64,000 bases of DNA from JARRPM01 sp963792815. Lineage in GTDB: Bacteria; Pseudomonadota; Gammaproteobacteria; Pseudomonadales; Halieaceae. The translations under genes and the position numbers were made by a program. The notes under the pieces are model-generated. The model ran no database searches and was not told where the DNA came from. It saw only the letters and a program-made list of their open reading frames with translations. Where the stretch lies: positions 469,285-533,284 of the forward strand of contig CAWBXR010000001.1 of NCBI GenBank assembly GCA_963792815.1, written 5' to 3'. Of this stretch, positions 45,070-58,260 are shown one piece after another; the first letter of the stretch is position 1, and each line of letters begins with the position of its first letter.

Positions 45070-45499
45070 ATGCATATCGACGAAATACGCAAGTACCTGC
45101 CTCACAGGTACCCGTTCCTCCTGGTGGATCGGGTAGTTGAGTTGACCCCCGGTGAGTCGATTGTGGCTTACAAGAATCTCAGCATAAACGAACCTTTTTT
45201 TGATGGGCACTTCCCGGGAAAGCCTATTTTCCCCGGTGTCCTGTTGCTGGAGGCGATGGCGCAGGCAGCGGGCATCCTGGGATTCAGGTCCAGGAACAAA
45301 ACCCCCGAGGACGGCACAATTTACTATTTGGCCGGCACTGATGAGCTGCGTTTCAGACGTCCCTGTGTGCCGGGAGACAGGGTGATGCTGCGCGCCACCC
45401 TGTTGTCGCGAGCGTCGCGGTATAGCAAAATTCGCGGTCAGCTCGGACGTGGATGGCCAACTGGCGGCATCGGCCACGATTCTCTGCGCGGACAGGTGA
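45070..45499 (+). pseudogene. fabZ: 3-hydroxyacyl-ACP dehydratase FabZ, with an apparent one-base frameshift
   Basis: Hot-dog dehydratase of fatty acid synthesis. MHIDEIRKYLPHRYPFLLVDRVVEL and the active-site helix GHFPGKPIFPGVLLLEAMAQA (His, Glu) are intact through LRFRRPCVPGDRVMLRATLLS. From about 45405-45410 the frame is lost. Read one base later, the sequence continues ERRGIAKF...SSDVDGQLAASATILCADR and stops at TGA 45497-45499, a normal FabZ C-terminus of about 142 residues in all. In the actual frame there is no stop, and the frame continues directly into lpxA. FabZ is normally essential, so an extra base in the sequence is more likely than a dead gene. The N-terminal 113 residues are sound. 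Confidence 0.88.
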
Positions 45500-46266
45500 T
45501 CCACGGTCAGGCGATTGTCGACTCCAGGGCCAGGCTGGCGGAGGACGTCAGTGTGGGTCCCTGGACTCTCATCGGCCCGGATGTTGAGATTGGCCCGGGC
45601 TGTATTATCGAGCCCCACGTCATCATCAGGGGCCCCACCCGGATAGGGGCCGGCAATCATATCTACCAGTTTTCCAGCATCGGCGAGGCGACTCCCGATC
45701 GCAAGTATCGCAACGAGCCCACGCGCCTGGTAATCGGCGACCACAATGTTATCCGCGAGGGCGTGACGATACATCGCGGTACGGTGCAGGATCGCCACGA
45801 AACCACCATCGGCGACCACAACCTGCTGATGGCGGCAGTGCATGTGGGTCACGACTGTGTCATCGGTAACCATACTGTCCTGGTCAATAACGTGGCCCTG
45901 GCCGGTCACGTCACCGTGGGCGACTGGGCAATACTCAGCGGCTACACCCTGGTCCACCAGTTCTGCAAAATTGGCGCCCACAGTTTCAGCGGTATGGGCA
46001 CGGCCATCGGCAAGGATGTGCCTGCCTTTGTTACTGTGAGCGGGGCGCCCGCGGAAGCCAAGACCATCAATATGGAGGGGATGCGCCGGCGCGGTTTTTC
46101 CGCCGAGGCCATCAATGACCTGCGGCGGGCATACAAGGTCATATACAAGCAGGGGCTCACCCTGGATATCGCCCTGCAGCGGCTCGAGTCCATGATGAGC
46201 GACTCCCCCGAGGTGCAGATGCTGATAGAGTCCCTGCATGCATCGGAACGCGGTATCGTACGCTAG
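45496..46266 (+). CDS. lpxA: UDP-N-acetylglucosamine O-acyltransferase
   Basis: A 256-residue first enzyme of lipid A synthesis. Hexapeptide beta helix: GQAIVDSRARLAEDVSVGPWTLIGPDVEIGPGC, GSIGE-type SSIGEATPDRKYRNEPTRLVIGDHNVIREGVTIHRGT, catalytic His in LLMAAVHVGHDCVIGNHTVL, and the C-terminal helical domain (NMEGMRRRGFSAEAINDLRRAYKVIY). The likely start is GTG at 45496, which overlaps the out-of-frame fabZ TGA (GTGA). As the sequence stands this frame is open from the fabZ start, giving a 399-residue FabZ-LpxA reading frame. Confidence 0.93.
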   Translation: MIHGQAIVDSRARLAEDVSVGPWTLIGPDVEIGPGCIIEPHVIIRGPTRIGAGNHIYQFSSIGEATPDRKYRNEPTRLVIGDHNVIREGVTIHRGTVQDRHETTIGDHNLLMAAVHVGHDCVIGNHTVLVNNVALAGHVTVGDWAILSGYTLVHQFCKIGAHSFSGMGTAIGKDVPAFVTVSGAPAEAKTINMEGMRRRGFSAEAINDLRRAYKVIYKQGLTLDIALQRLESMMSDSPEVQMLIESLHASERGIVR

Positions 46267-46303
46267 TGTCCGGCCCCGCTAATTCGTATGACCCCAGAGC
46301 CTG

Positions 46304-47443
46304 ATGCGCATCGGTGTGCTGGCGGGTGAAGCTTCCGGTGACCTGCTCGGGTCGCGGGTACTGGCGGCACTGCGGGCGCGGTTTCCCGGGTTGCTTGTCG
46401 AGGGTATCGGCGGACCACTGATGGAGGCCCAGGGCCTGCATAGCATGTTCCCGATGGAGCGGCTCTCGGTAATGGGCCTGGTGGAGCCGCTGAAACGCCT
46501 GCCGGAATTGCTGCGGATTCGCCGCGCGGTATACCAGCATTTTGCGGCCAATCCCCCGGATGTCTTTCTGGGCATAGATTCTCCCGACTTCAACCTGCAC
46601 CTCGAGCGGCGCCTGCGCAAGAACGGAATACGCACTGCGCACCTGGTCAGCCCCTCGGTGTGGGCCTGGCGGCGCGGGCGCATCCGCACTATAGGGCGCG
46701 CCGCGGACCTGATGCTCTGCCTGTTTCCCTTCGAAACCGAGATATATGACCGCCACGGTATTCCGGCCTGTTTCGTGGGTCATCCGCTGGCGGATGAAAT
46801 TCCCCCGCAAGCCGACCGGGCGGCCGCGCGGCAGGCGCTGGGCCTGGACCCTGCCGCGACCGTGCTGGCGTTGTTGCCCGGCAGCCGCGCCGCCGAGGTG
46901 CGCCTGCTCGCCCCCCTGTTCCTGCAGGCAGCCCGCCTGCTGCGCCAGTCAGATCCCGCTCTGGTGTTCGCACTGCCCGCCGCCAACGCCGCGCGGAGCG
47001 TCGAGCTGGAGCACCTGCTGGGTTCCTTCCAGGATCTCGATATCACCCTGGTGCAGGGTCGCTCACGGCAGGTGATGGCTGCGGGGGATGGCGCCTTACT
47101 TGCCTCCGGAACGGCCACGCTGGAGGCGGCCCTGCTGAAACGCCCCATGGTCGTCGCCTACAGGATGGGCGCGCTGAGCTGGCTGTTGCTGAGCTGGCTC
47201 GTAAAGACTCCCTACGCGGCGCTGCCCAATATCCTCGCGGGCCGGGCCCTGGTGCCGGAGCTGTTGCAGCAGGCGGCTACACCCGCCGCGATGGCGGCGG
47301 CGCTGCGGCCACTGCTGGCAGGCGAACCGGCGGCGGCCCACCAGGTGGGCGCCTTCGAGGACATCCATCGACAATTGCGCCAGGGTTTTGGCGAGCGCGC
47401 GGCCCATGCACTGGTCGCCCTGGCTGCAGGCCGGCGGGCTTGA
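46304..47443 (+). CDS. lpxB: Lipid-A-disaccharide synthase
   Basis: A 379-residue glycosyltransferase joining UDP-2,3-diacylglucosamine and lipid X. Marks are RIGVLAGEASGDLLGSRVLAAL, GIDSPDFNLHLERRLRKNGI, SPSVWAWRRGRIRTI, CFVGHPLADEIP and LLPGSRAAEVRLL. Full length. Followed after 2 nt by rnhB, the conserved order. Confidence 0.95.
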   Translation: MRIGVLAGEASGDLLGSRVLAALRARFPGLLVEGIGGPLMEAQGLHSMFPMERLSVMGLVEPLKRLPELLRIRRAVYQHFAANPPDVFLGIDSPDFNLHLERRLRKNGIRTAHLVSPSVWAWRRGRIRTIGRAADLMLCLFPFETEIYDRHGIPACFVGHPLADEIPPQADRAAARQALGLDPAATVLALLPGSRAAEVRLLAPLFLQAARLLRQSDPALVFALPAANAARSVELEHLLGSFQDLDITLVQGRSRQVMAAGDGALLASGTATLEAALLKRPMVVAYRMGALSWLLLSWLVKTPYAALPNILAGRALVPELLQQAATPAAMAAALRPLLAGEPAAAHQVGAFEDIHRQLRQGFGERAAHALVALAAGRRA

Positions 47444-47445
47444 GC

Positions 47446-48054
47446 ATGACCGACCTGTTTCAGCCTGACTACCATGGGCCCGGCCTGGCGGGCGTGGATG
47501 AAGTGGGCCGCGGACCCCTGGCGGGCGACGTGGTGGCGGCGGCCGTCATTCTGGATCCCACACGTCCCATCGCGGGCCTGCGGGACTCAAAAAAACTGTC
47601 CCCCCGGCGTCGCGAGGAACTGGCCCTGGTGATCAGGGAGCGGGCCCTGGCCTGGTCCGTGGCCCGGGCGACGGTGGCCGAGATCGACGAACTCAATATC
47701 CTCCAGGCCTCGCTGCTGGCCATGCACCGGGCGGTCAGGGCGCTGCAGCCCCAGCCCGCCTATGTGCTGGTGGACGGCAACCGGCTGCCGCGCTGGGAGT
47801 ACGCGGCGGAACCGGTGGTAAAAGGTGATGACAGGGTGCCGGCCATAGCCGCCGCGTCCATCCTGGCCAAGGTGCAGCGGGACCAGGAACTGGTCGACCT
47901 CGAGCGACAGTATCCCGGCTATGGCTTTGCGGCGCATAAGGGCTACCCCACTGCGGCTCACCTCAGTGCCCTGCAAACACTGGGAGTGACGCCGGTGCAT
48001 CGCCGCAGCTTCGCCCCCGTGCGCGCTCTCCTGTTACAGCAAGACCCCGACTAG
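47446..48054 (+). CDS. rnhB: Ribonuclease HII
   Basis: A 202-residue RNase HII that cuts at ribonucleotides in DNA. Active-site residues: GVDEVGRGPLAGDVVAAAVIL (Asp, Glu), YVLVDGNRLPRW (Asp), and AASILAKVQRDQELVDLE (Asp distal). Start set at ATG 47446; a TTG six bases earlier overlaps lpxB. The 122 bp to dnaE (48055-48176) include runs of C and A on the plus strand and no recognisable terminator. Confidence 0.94.
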   Translation: MTDLFQPDYHGPGLAGVDEVGRGPLAGDVVAAAVILDPTRPIAGLRDSKKLSPRRREELALVIRERALAWSVARATVAEIDELNILQASLLAMHRAVRALQPQPAYVLVDGNRLPRWEYAAEPVVKGDDRVPAIAAASILAKVQRDQELVDLERQYPGYGFAAHKGYPTAAHLSALQTLGVTPVHRRSFAPVRALLLQQDPD

Positions 48055-48176
48055 CGGCAACCCAATCCCCAAAAAAACACCCCCGACCCCCGAAATCCAT
48101 ACCCCACCCCCCCGATATCCGGCTTAGTTGTCCCCGGCAATACAACTATCAGAACAAGCCATGTAGAATCCGTCGG

Positions 48177-51665
<3,489 letters not shown>

Positions 51666-51699
51666 CCGCCCGATCAAACCACACAAGGAGAAACCCACC

Positions 51700-52491
51700 A
51701 TGTTATTGCAGGGAAAAACAGTCATCGTGTCAGGGATCGGCCCGGGCCTGGGGCAGGAGCTTGCCGTACTGGCGGCAGCCGAAGGCGCCGGGGCAGTGGT
51801 GCTGGCGGCGCGCACCGCGCAGAAGCTGGATGCGGCGGAACAGGCTATCGATGCCCTGGGCCTGGGCACCCGGGTGCTGAAGGTGCCCACGGATATCGCC
51901 GACGAGGCCCAGTGCCAGGCGCTGGCGGAGCAGACGCTACAGGCATTTGGCCGCATCGACGTACTGTTCAACAGCGCCTATGACCCCGGCAGTTTTGAAC
52001 CTGTCGCCCAGGCCAACCTCGACGGTTGGCGCCGGGCCATGGATGTGAATTTCTTCGGTACCATGCAGCTCACCCAGGCCTGCGTCCCTGCCATGATCGC
52101 CGCCGGCGGTGGCGCCATCGTGATGATCGGCACCATGGTCGAGCACAAGCCGCTGGCGACCCAGGGCGGTTACGGCGCGTCCAAGTCCGCCCTGCGCAGC
52201 GCCACCAAACACCTGGCCCTCGAGCTCGGCCAACATGGGATCAGGGTCAACAGCTGCCATATGGGTTGGATGTGGGGCCCGGCAGTCGAGGGATATTTCG
52301 CCTGGCAGGCCAGTGAGTCAGGCAAGTCACAACAGGAGCTCATTGCCGAGGTTACCCGCAATATTCCCCTGGGGGTTATCCCGGATGATGGGGAATGCGC
52401 CAAGGCGGCACTGTTCCTGGCTTCCGATTACGCCAGCATGGTCACCGGGGCGGCGCTGGATGTGAATGGCGGCGAATACATGCCGGTATAG
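51700..52491 (+). CDS. Short-chain dehydrogenase/reductase
   Basis: A 263-residue SDR. Marks are VIVSGIGPGLGQELAVLAAAEG (cofactor), VLFNSAYDPGSFEP in place of NNAG, GGAIVMIGTMVEH, GGYGASKSALRSATKHLALELG (Tyr/Lys), and the C-terminal AALDVNGGEYMPV. AAGGAG lies upstream of the ATG at 51700. The atypical GxGPGLG motif is like 3-oxoacyl/steroid-type SDRs from actinobacteria and Halieaceae; the substrate is unknown. Confidence 0.88.
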   Translation: MLLQGKTVIVSGIGPGLGQELAVLAAAEGAGAVVLAARTAQKLDAAEQAIDALGLGTRVLKVPTDIADEAQCQALAEQTLQAFGRIDVLFNSAYDPGSFEPVAQANLDGWRRAMDVNFFGTMQLTQACVPAMIAAGGGAIVMIGTMVEHKPLATQGGYGASKSALRSATKHLALELGQHGIRVNSCHMGWMWGPAVEGYFAWQASESGKSQQELIAEVTRNIPLGVIPDDGECAKAALFLASDYASMVTGAALDVNGGEYMPV

Positions 52492-52544
52492 CAAGATCAA
52501 TAACTGCCTGCTACGGCAGGCGTTACGCAACGAGGACAATAGCC

Positions 52545-52853
52545 ATGGCCGAAACATTGATGGATAGCGACGTAACGGCGAAAGTTGAAGCGGCAGTTTT
52601 CCGGCGCTTGCTGGAGCACCTGGACAATCGCAAGGATGTGCAGAATATCGAGCTGATGAACCTGGCAGGATTTTGCCGCAATTGCCTGTCGAAGTGGTAT
52701 GTCACGGCAGCGCAGGCCGAGGGTGTTGCGGTGGATTACGAGGCGGCTCGAGAGAGGGTGTACGGCATGCCCTATGCCCAGTGGAAAGACCAGCACCAGC
52801 TCGAGGCGACCCCGGAGCAACTGGCCGCCTTCGCGGCCCGCGGCGACAAGTAG
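52545..52853 (+). CDS. DUF1244-family protein
   Basis: A 102-residue protein of the DUF1244 family, recognised by the block QNIELMNLAGFCRNCLSKWY (two Cys) and the following YGMPYAQWKDQHQ. Function unknown. The ATG at 52545 has GAGGACAAT upstream. A small inverted repeat (GCCTG/CAGGC) lies at 52505-52521 between it and the SDR gene. Confidence 0.83.
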   Translation: MAETLMDSDVTAKVEAAVFRRLLEHLDNRKDVQNIELMNLAGFCRNCLSKWYVTAAQAEGVAVDYEAARERVYGMPYAQWKDQHQLEATPEQLAAFAARGDK

Positions 52854-52858
52854 GGCAA

Positions 52859-53131
52859 TCAGTCGCCGCTGTTGAGCTCTCGCAGGTACCGGAAGCGGCT
52901 GGTGTAGGGCTCCACGGCGTCATCTGCGATGCGCTGGAGGGTCTGGCCGATCGTGTCCGCGGGGGCGGACCCTTCAGCATCAGCTGAGGTGATCTGGCGT
53001 CCCAGTATGGAAAGCCCGTCGCCGATGGCGGTGGCGCTCTCGATAGTGGCCTGCACCAGGAACATCTCGGCAACTATAAGGTCGTCGATAGTCCGGCGAA
53101 TGAGGCCGGGTGTCGGCGCGTTTGTCTGCAT
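52859..53131 (-). CDS. Hypothetical protein
   Basis: A 90-residue soluble protein. ATG at 53131 has AGGACAG upstream. The sequence is helical in character (RRTIDDLIVAEMFLVQATIESATAIGDGLSILGRQI) and I do not recognise a family. It converges with the DUF1244 gene, with a 5-nt gap. Confidence 0.55.
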   Translation of the reverse strand: MQTNAPTPGLIRRTIDDLIVAEMFLVQATIESATAIGDGLSILGRQITSADAEGSAPADTIGQTLQRIADDAVEPYTSRFRYLRELNSGD

Positions 53132-53512
53132 ATCACTGTCCTTTTTCAAAAGAGTGACCCCTGTTTGCGGCGCTGGCCTGCTCAGCACTGGTGCATATGA
53201 GCCGTAGCGCTGCCTTCCTATGGGGCATTTGGACGGCAAAAAGGCTCATTCGTTCCCAACTGGCGCAGGTTAAGATTAATCTAGCAAACGCCGTGCCAAG
53301 GGATCGTCATGGTAGTCATTTATTGTGACAGTGCAATGGTCAGGCCGGGAAAAGCAGGGTGAATTTTGCCTGTTTTTGCCGACGGTTGAATTCTATTGCC
53401 AATGGACCATACTGAGCAGCCCACGTCGGGCTATGCTCCGCCAGTGACCGACCCCGGCCTGGCAGTCCGGTGGCGGTGACCGCTCTACAGATAATTTATA
53501 AGGAAGACACCT
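53132..53512. other. Intergenic region upstream of the sulfatase gene
   Basis: About 380 bp without a convincing gene. It separates the minus-strand hypothetical and the plus-strand sulfatase and so holds both promoters. AT-richer tracts are present (AGATTAATCTAGC near 53274-53286; TTTATTGTGACAGTG near 53319), but no clear operator was recognised. AAGGAAG precedes the sulfatase ATG. Confidence 0.5.
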
Positions 53513-55043
53513 ATGAGTTTTCGACATATTCTGGCACGCGCCCTTCTGGTACTGGGCTCTGGCATCGCGCTGGTATCCCAGGCGGCGGATAAACCCAATA
53601 TCCTGGTAATCTGGGGCGACGATATCGGCATTACCAATATCAGTGCCTACAGCGACGGCATCATGGGTTACCACACCCCAAATATTGACAGGATAGCCAC
53701 TGAGGGTATTCGTTTTACCGACTACTATGGCGACCAGAGCTGTACCGCTGGCCGCTCCACGTTTATCACCGGCCAGTCCGGCCTGCGCACCGGCCTCACC
53801 AAGGTGGGGTTGCCGGGATCTGAGATGGGTATCCGGGACCGGGATATCACCATTGCCGAGGTCCTCAAGACCCAGGGTTATGCCACCGGCCAGTTCGGCA
53901 AGAACCACCTGGGGGACCAGGATATCTTCCTGCCCACCAACCATGGCTTCGATGAGTTCTTCGGTAACCTGTACCACCTCAACGCAGAGGAAGAACCGGA
54001 GGACCCTGACTACCCGACCGACCCGGCTTTTCGCAAGATGTTCGGCCCGCGCGGCGTGATTCACTCCTATGCCGACGGCCGCATCGAGGATACCGGTGCC
54101 CTGACTCGCAAGCGCATGGAGACCGCCGACGAGGAATTCGTGGCAGGGGCGAAAAAGTTTATCGACAAGGCGGTCAAGGCTGATAAGCCCTTCTTTCGTC
54201 TGGTTGAATACAACCGGCATGCATTTTCGCACCCATATCGCCGAGAAAAACAAAGGGCTCTCGGGTCAGGGTTATTACAACGACGTAATGGTGGCCCATG
54301 ACAAGCTGGTTGGCCAGATGCTGGACCAGCTGGACCAGCTGAAGATTGCCGACAACACCATCGTATTTTACTCCACCGACAACGGTGTCCATTTCAACAC
54401 CTGGCCCGACGCGGGTATTACCCCGTTTCGCAGCGAGAAGAACACCAACTGGGAAGGTGCCTACCGGGTGCCGGCCATGGTTCGCTGGCCGGCTAAAATC
54501 AAGCCCGGGCAGATTTCCAACGAGGTCATGGCGCACCTGGACTGGATGCCGACCCTGGCGGCGGTGGCCGGTGACCCCAACCTCAAGCAGGATCTGTTGA
54601 AGGGCAAGCAGGTAGGCAATAAAAAAGCCAAGCTGCACCTGGACGGCTATAACTTCCTGCCCTACCTGACCGGTGAGGTGGAGAAGGCGCCCCGACGCGA
54701 ATACATTTACCTGGAAGACAGTGGCATGCCCGTGGGAATCCGGGTGGGGGACTGGAAACTGGTGTTCGCCGAAAACCGCGCCCAGACCATGGCCCTGTGG
54801 GCGGAGCCATTCGTCACCCTGCGTATGTTTAAAATCTTCAACCTGCGCCGGGATCCGTTTGAGCGGGCCGATCACAATTCCAACACCTACTGGGACTGGA
54901 TGATCGACAAGGCGCCCCAGGGTTACCTGGGCACGGCGGTAATGGCCCAGTTCCTGAGCACTTTCAAGGAATATCCACCCAGCCAGAAGCCCGATTCATG
55001 GTCCATCGACAAGCTGACCGAGCGCTACCTGAACGTCAAGTGA
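53513..55043 (+). pseudogene. Arylsulfatase, interrupted by an apparent one-base frameshift
   Basis: A type I sulfatase, exported by a signal peptide (MSFRHILARALLVLGSGIALVSQAA). Metal-binding DKPNILVIWGDDIGITNISAY (two Asp) and the formylglycine site CTAGR in DQSCTAGRSTFITGQSG are intact; the second metal motif (YSTDNGVHFNTWPDAG) is in the second part. The frame breaks in TTCTTT at 54191-54196: dropping one T restores KADKPFFVWLNTTGMHFRTHIAEKNKG across the junction. The two parts together give about 509 residues, full length. Either an extra base in the sequence or a fresh mutation. A sulfatase-maturing enzyme would be needed and is not in the window. Confidence 0.87.
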
Positions 55044-55054
55044 GGTAGCGCGGG

Positions 55055-55957
55055 TTGAACACAGCGAGCAGGGAGTTGAGCTTCAACAGCGGCGGCGAGC
55101 GCTGTGCCGCCGATCTCTATTTACCCGCGGGGGTGGAGCACCCCCCCGTTGTGGTAATGGGCCACGGCCTCGGCGCACTGAAGGACTTTCGTATCCCCGC
55201 CTTTGCCGAGCGTTTTGTCGAGCGCGGCATGGCGGTATTCGCCTTCGACTATCGCCACTGGGGCGCCAGCACAGGGGAGCCCAGGCAGCTGTTGAGCCCG
55301 AAAAGACAGCTGGAAGACTGGCTTGCGGCTCTGGCATATGTGCGCGGGCTGAAGGAAGTGGACGGCAGCCGTCTCGGTATCTGGGGGAGCTCCTTCGGCG
55401 GCGCCCACGTGATCCATGTGGCGGCGCGAGATCACGGTGTCAGCGCGGTAGTGGCGCAGGTGTTGGCCGCCGATACGCTCAGCGCCGTGCGCGGTTTCGG
55501 CCTGGGCTACCTGCTGAAGTCGACTGTGCTGGGCACACTCGACCTGGTGGGCGGGCTGCTCGGCTTCAAACCGATTTATTTCCCCCTGGTGGGGCGGCCC
55601 GGGGAAACCGCGGTGATGAATACGCCGGAGTGCTGGGACGGGTACCTGCCGCTGGTTTCGGCGGGCTCGGACTGGCAGAACCACCTCACCGCTCGCTCCC
55701 TGCTGTCGCTGCCGCTGTACCGCGCCATCAAGGTAGCGGACAAGGTGCAGGCTCCCACCCTGCTTATGGGAGGCGTGCATGATTCGCTGGTAGCCATTGA
55801 GGATATCCGCGCGCTCGCCCGACGCATGCCCCGGGCGGAGCTGCGGGAATACGACTGCGACCATTTTCAACCCTACTATCCGCCCCTGTTCGAGACGTTC
55901 GTGACTACCCAGGCGGATTTCTTCGCGCGAGAGTTGGGAGCGTCGGCGGCTGCCTGA
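55055..55957 (+). CDS. Alpha/beta hydrolase
   Basis: A 300-residue alpha/beta hydrolase of the dienelactone/DUF1100-like type. The nucleophile is in LGIWGSSFGGAHVIHV (GxSxG), the oxyanion side is VVVMGHGLGALKD, the acid is likely in MGGVHDSLVAIEDI (Asp) and the His in REYDCDHFQPYY. Probable TTG start at 55055, 11 nt after the sulfatase stop, so it may be co-transcribed with the sulfatase. No signal peptide. The substrate is unknown. Confidence 0.83.
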   Translation: MNTASRELSFNSGGERCAADLYLPAGVEHPPVVVMGHGLGALKDFRIPAFAERFVERGMAVFAFDYRHWGASTGEPRQLLSPKRQLEDWLAALAYVRGLKEVDGSRLGIWGSSFGGAHVIHVAARDHGVSAVVAQVLAADTLSAVRGFGLGYLLKSTVLGTLDLVGGLLGFKPIYFPLVGRPGETAVMNTPECWDGYLPLVSAGSDWQNHLTARSLLSLPLYRAIKVADKVQAPTLLMGGVHDSLVAIEDIRALARRMPRAELREYDCDHFQPYYPPLFETFVTTQADFFARELGASAAA

Positions 55958-55981
55958 GCGCTGACCCAGGTCGGTCCAGAA

Positions 55982-56491
55982 CTAGGAGCCTGATGAAGGC
56001 CGGGCGGCCAGGTTGAGCCTCAGGTCCACCAGCACACCGTCTTCTGCGACGACCCGAAAGCCCAGTTTATGGTAGAGCTTCAGGGCCGGGCTGCTGCGAA
56101 ATGCCCTGCAGTCCAGGGTGGTCGCGCCCAGGGCCGCGGCCCGTTCCAGCAGCCAGTCGAATACGGCAATCCCGAAAATCCTGCCCTGGCTTTCAGGCGC
56201 CAACTGCAGGGTGTGAATGAATATCGTGCCGGGACTGGATTCAATAGAGAGGAAACCCCGCCACTGGTCTCGCGTGAAGATCGAGTAATTGTCTTTCGCG
56301 CTGTAGTTCCGCTCCGTCCACTGCTGGTCCCAGGCAATCCCCTCCTGTTCGAGGTATGGCTGCATGTTGTCGCGCATCAGCCTGAATGCCCTTGCGCGCT
56401 CCGCGGCTGTCGCCGGGCGCAGGTTTACAGGTGATGAATGCGCAGGGCGGTTGCGGCGCATAAGCGGGACCTCGCGCGGAGCTTCAGGCAT
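55982..56491 (-). CDS. GNAT-family acetyltransferase
   Basis: A 169-residue N-acetyltransferase. VNLRPATAAERARAFRLMRDNMQPYLEQEGIAWDQQWTERNY resembles the N-terminus of GNATs of the RimI-like group. The acetyl-CoA loop is degenerate (LAPESQGRIFGIAVFDWLLERA, Q-x-x-G present), and the C-terminal half has SPALKLYHKLGFRVVAEDG. The start could be 56491 or the ATG at 56461. Confidence 0.78.
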   Translation of the reverse strand: MPEAPREVPLMRRNRPAHSSPVNLRPATAAERARAFRLMRDNMQPYLEQEGIAWDQQWTERNYSAKDNYSIFTRDQWRGFLSIESSPGTIFIHTLQLAPESQGRIFGIAVFDWLLERAAALGATTLDCRAFRSSPALKLYHKLGFRVVAEDGVLVDLRLNLAARPSSGS

Positions 56492-56698
56492 TGCGTATCT
56501 TCAAAAAAAATCGTGACGCATCGGGTGGTCAGCCTTTGCGGTCATGATGGAACCCTGGCCGAGTCACCGCAATAGTTTCTCACGAGCCGAATAAATTCAC
56601 TATCCGAGTGGCGCTGCACCGGCGTAGACTCGAGCTGTCGTTCAGGCCGTCCCGGTCCTCGGATAACACTCATGCCTCTACAGGAGGTATCTCGACCC

Positions 56699-58190
56699 AT
56701 GAACCCGTTCCGCTCGTCCTCACTTAACAATTCCATGCCCAACCCTCGGCCGCACTGGCCCGGCAAGTGCAACTGCTTTTTCCGCACCCTTACTATCGTG
56801 CCCCTGCTGGTTGCCGGGCTGCTGCTTGCGGCGTGCGACGGTGGATCCGGAGGCGATGACAAGGCTGGCCCGGATGAGCGCCTACTGGTTTCCGGGCTCG
56901 AGTTTGCCGATCAGAACCTCGCGGCCTGTGTGCAGAGCGCAGCAGAAAGCTCGGGCTGGGTTTATGCCGACGAGATAGAGGAAATATCATGCTTCGATTT
57001 CACGTTCGACATTGCTTCGCTGGACGGCCTGGAAGTATTCGCCGGCCTGGCGAACGTGAGCCTGCGGCGCCTCGATCTTGGCATACTTAATGCCGCTGTC
57101 ACCGACCTGTCGCCGCTGGCGGGGCTGGAGTCACTGACAAGCCTGCACCTGACCGGCCACAGTGCCGTCGATATCACCCCGTTAGCCAGCCTGTCCGGAC
57201 TGCGTGAACTGGAGCTGGCGGGGGTCATTGAGTTCACTGATTTCGGCGGGTGTGTGGGTTTTGCCATAAGCCCTATTGACAGTTTCAGTCCGCTGGCCGA
57301 GTTGTCTCAGTTGCAGGCGCTCACCTTGTACGGCTGCTTCGCCACCCAAGACTACAGCGCCATAAACAGCCTGGAGGCGCTCGAGGAGCTGCACCTGGCG
57401 GGGAACCTGTCCCTGGCGGAGTTGCCCGAAATGGACAACTTGAAGCAGCTGCGGGTATTGGACCTTGGCTCGAGCTCGCGCATCCGCGATATCGGCCCGA
57501 TCGCGTCGCTGACTGCTTTGCAATATCTGGTGCTGCCTGGTGACCGTTTTTGGGGAGCGGTGGGACTCGATCCGATTGCCGGGCTGGTCAACCTGCGCGA
57601 ACTGGTGATGGAAGACTCTGAAAAAATAGTCGACCTGGACCCCCTGGCGGGTCTCACCAGACCTCGAGTCCCTGACCATGACATGGCGGGAACTGGATTA
57701 TGAACCCCGCGGCCGCATTACTGACCTGACCCCGCTGGTCGCCATGCAGAAGCTGTCATTGCTTCGCATTGAGCATCAGCGGCTCAGTGATGTCGGTCCA
57801 TTGGCGGTGCTGCCCAGCCTGGTCGAATTGAGCCTGAGAGACAATCAGGTAAGCGACATTAGCCCGCTGGCGGGGCTGGGCGGCCTGGTCAAACTGAGCC
57901 TGGACTACAATCAGGTAAACGACCTCAACCCGCTGGCGACACTGACCGGCCTTGTTGAATTGAACCTGCGCTTCAACCAGATAAGTGACCTTACCCCGCT
58001 GGCGGGGCTGGACAGCGTGTCAACTCTCGACCTCTACGCCAATCCATTTGTAGAACTGGATCCGCTGGTAGACATGCAGGCATTGAAGCGCCTCATTATC
58101 TGGGAACGGCTTTCCTGCCAAGAGGCGCGCGACTTTGAGACCGCTAGACCGGATGTGTTTCTGGACTACGGTCGTCCATGCGCTCCCTGA
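56699..58190 (+). pseudogene. Leucine-rich-repeat lipoprotein, interrupted by an apparent one-base frameshift
   Basis: A surface or periplasmic LRR lipoprotein. After a long N-terminus the lipobox is LLVAGLLLAACDGG. A capping region (LEFADQNLAACVQSAAESSG...EISCFDF) is followed by many internalin-type LRR units (LSPLAGLESLTSLHLTG; DISPLAGLGGLVKLSLDYNQVNDL; DLTPLAGLDSVSTLDLYAN). At 57658-57663 (ACCAGACC) the frame breaks; removing one base restores LDPLAGLTDLESLTMTWREL, a perfect repeat. In total about 497 residues. AGGAGGT stands 10 nt before the ATG at 56699. Related in layout to the small lipoprotein at 20.5 kb. Confidence 0.82.
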
Positions 58191-58260
58191 CCTGGCCGGT
58201 GCGCTTCGGAAGTCAATCCATTTGTCCTGTGTTCCCCCTGCGGCGCTCTGGCTGCGGTGG

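Noticed and set aside
45070..46266. A genuine bifunctional FabZ-LpxA enzyme
   Set aside because: The proper FabZ C-terminus and stop are present one base out of frame, and the lpxA GTG overlaps that stop; natural separate genes with a one-base lesion explain it better.
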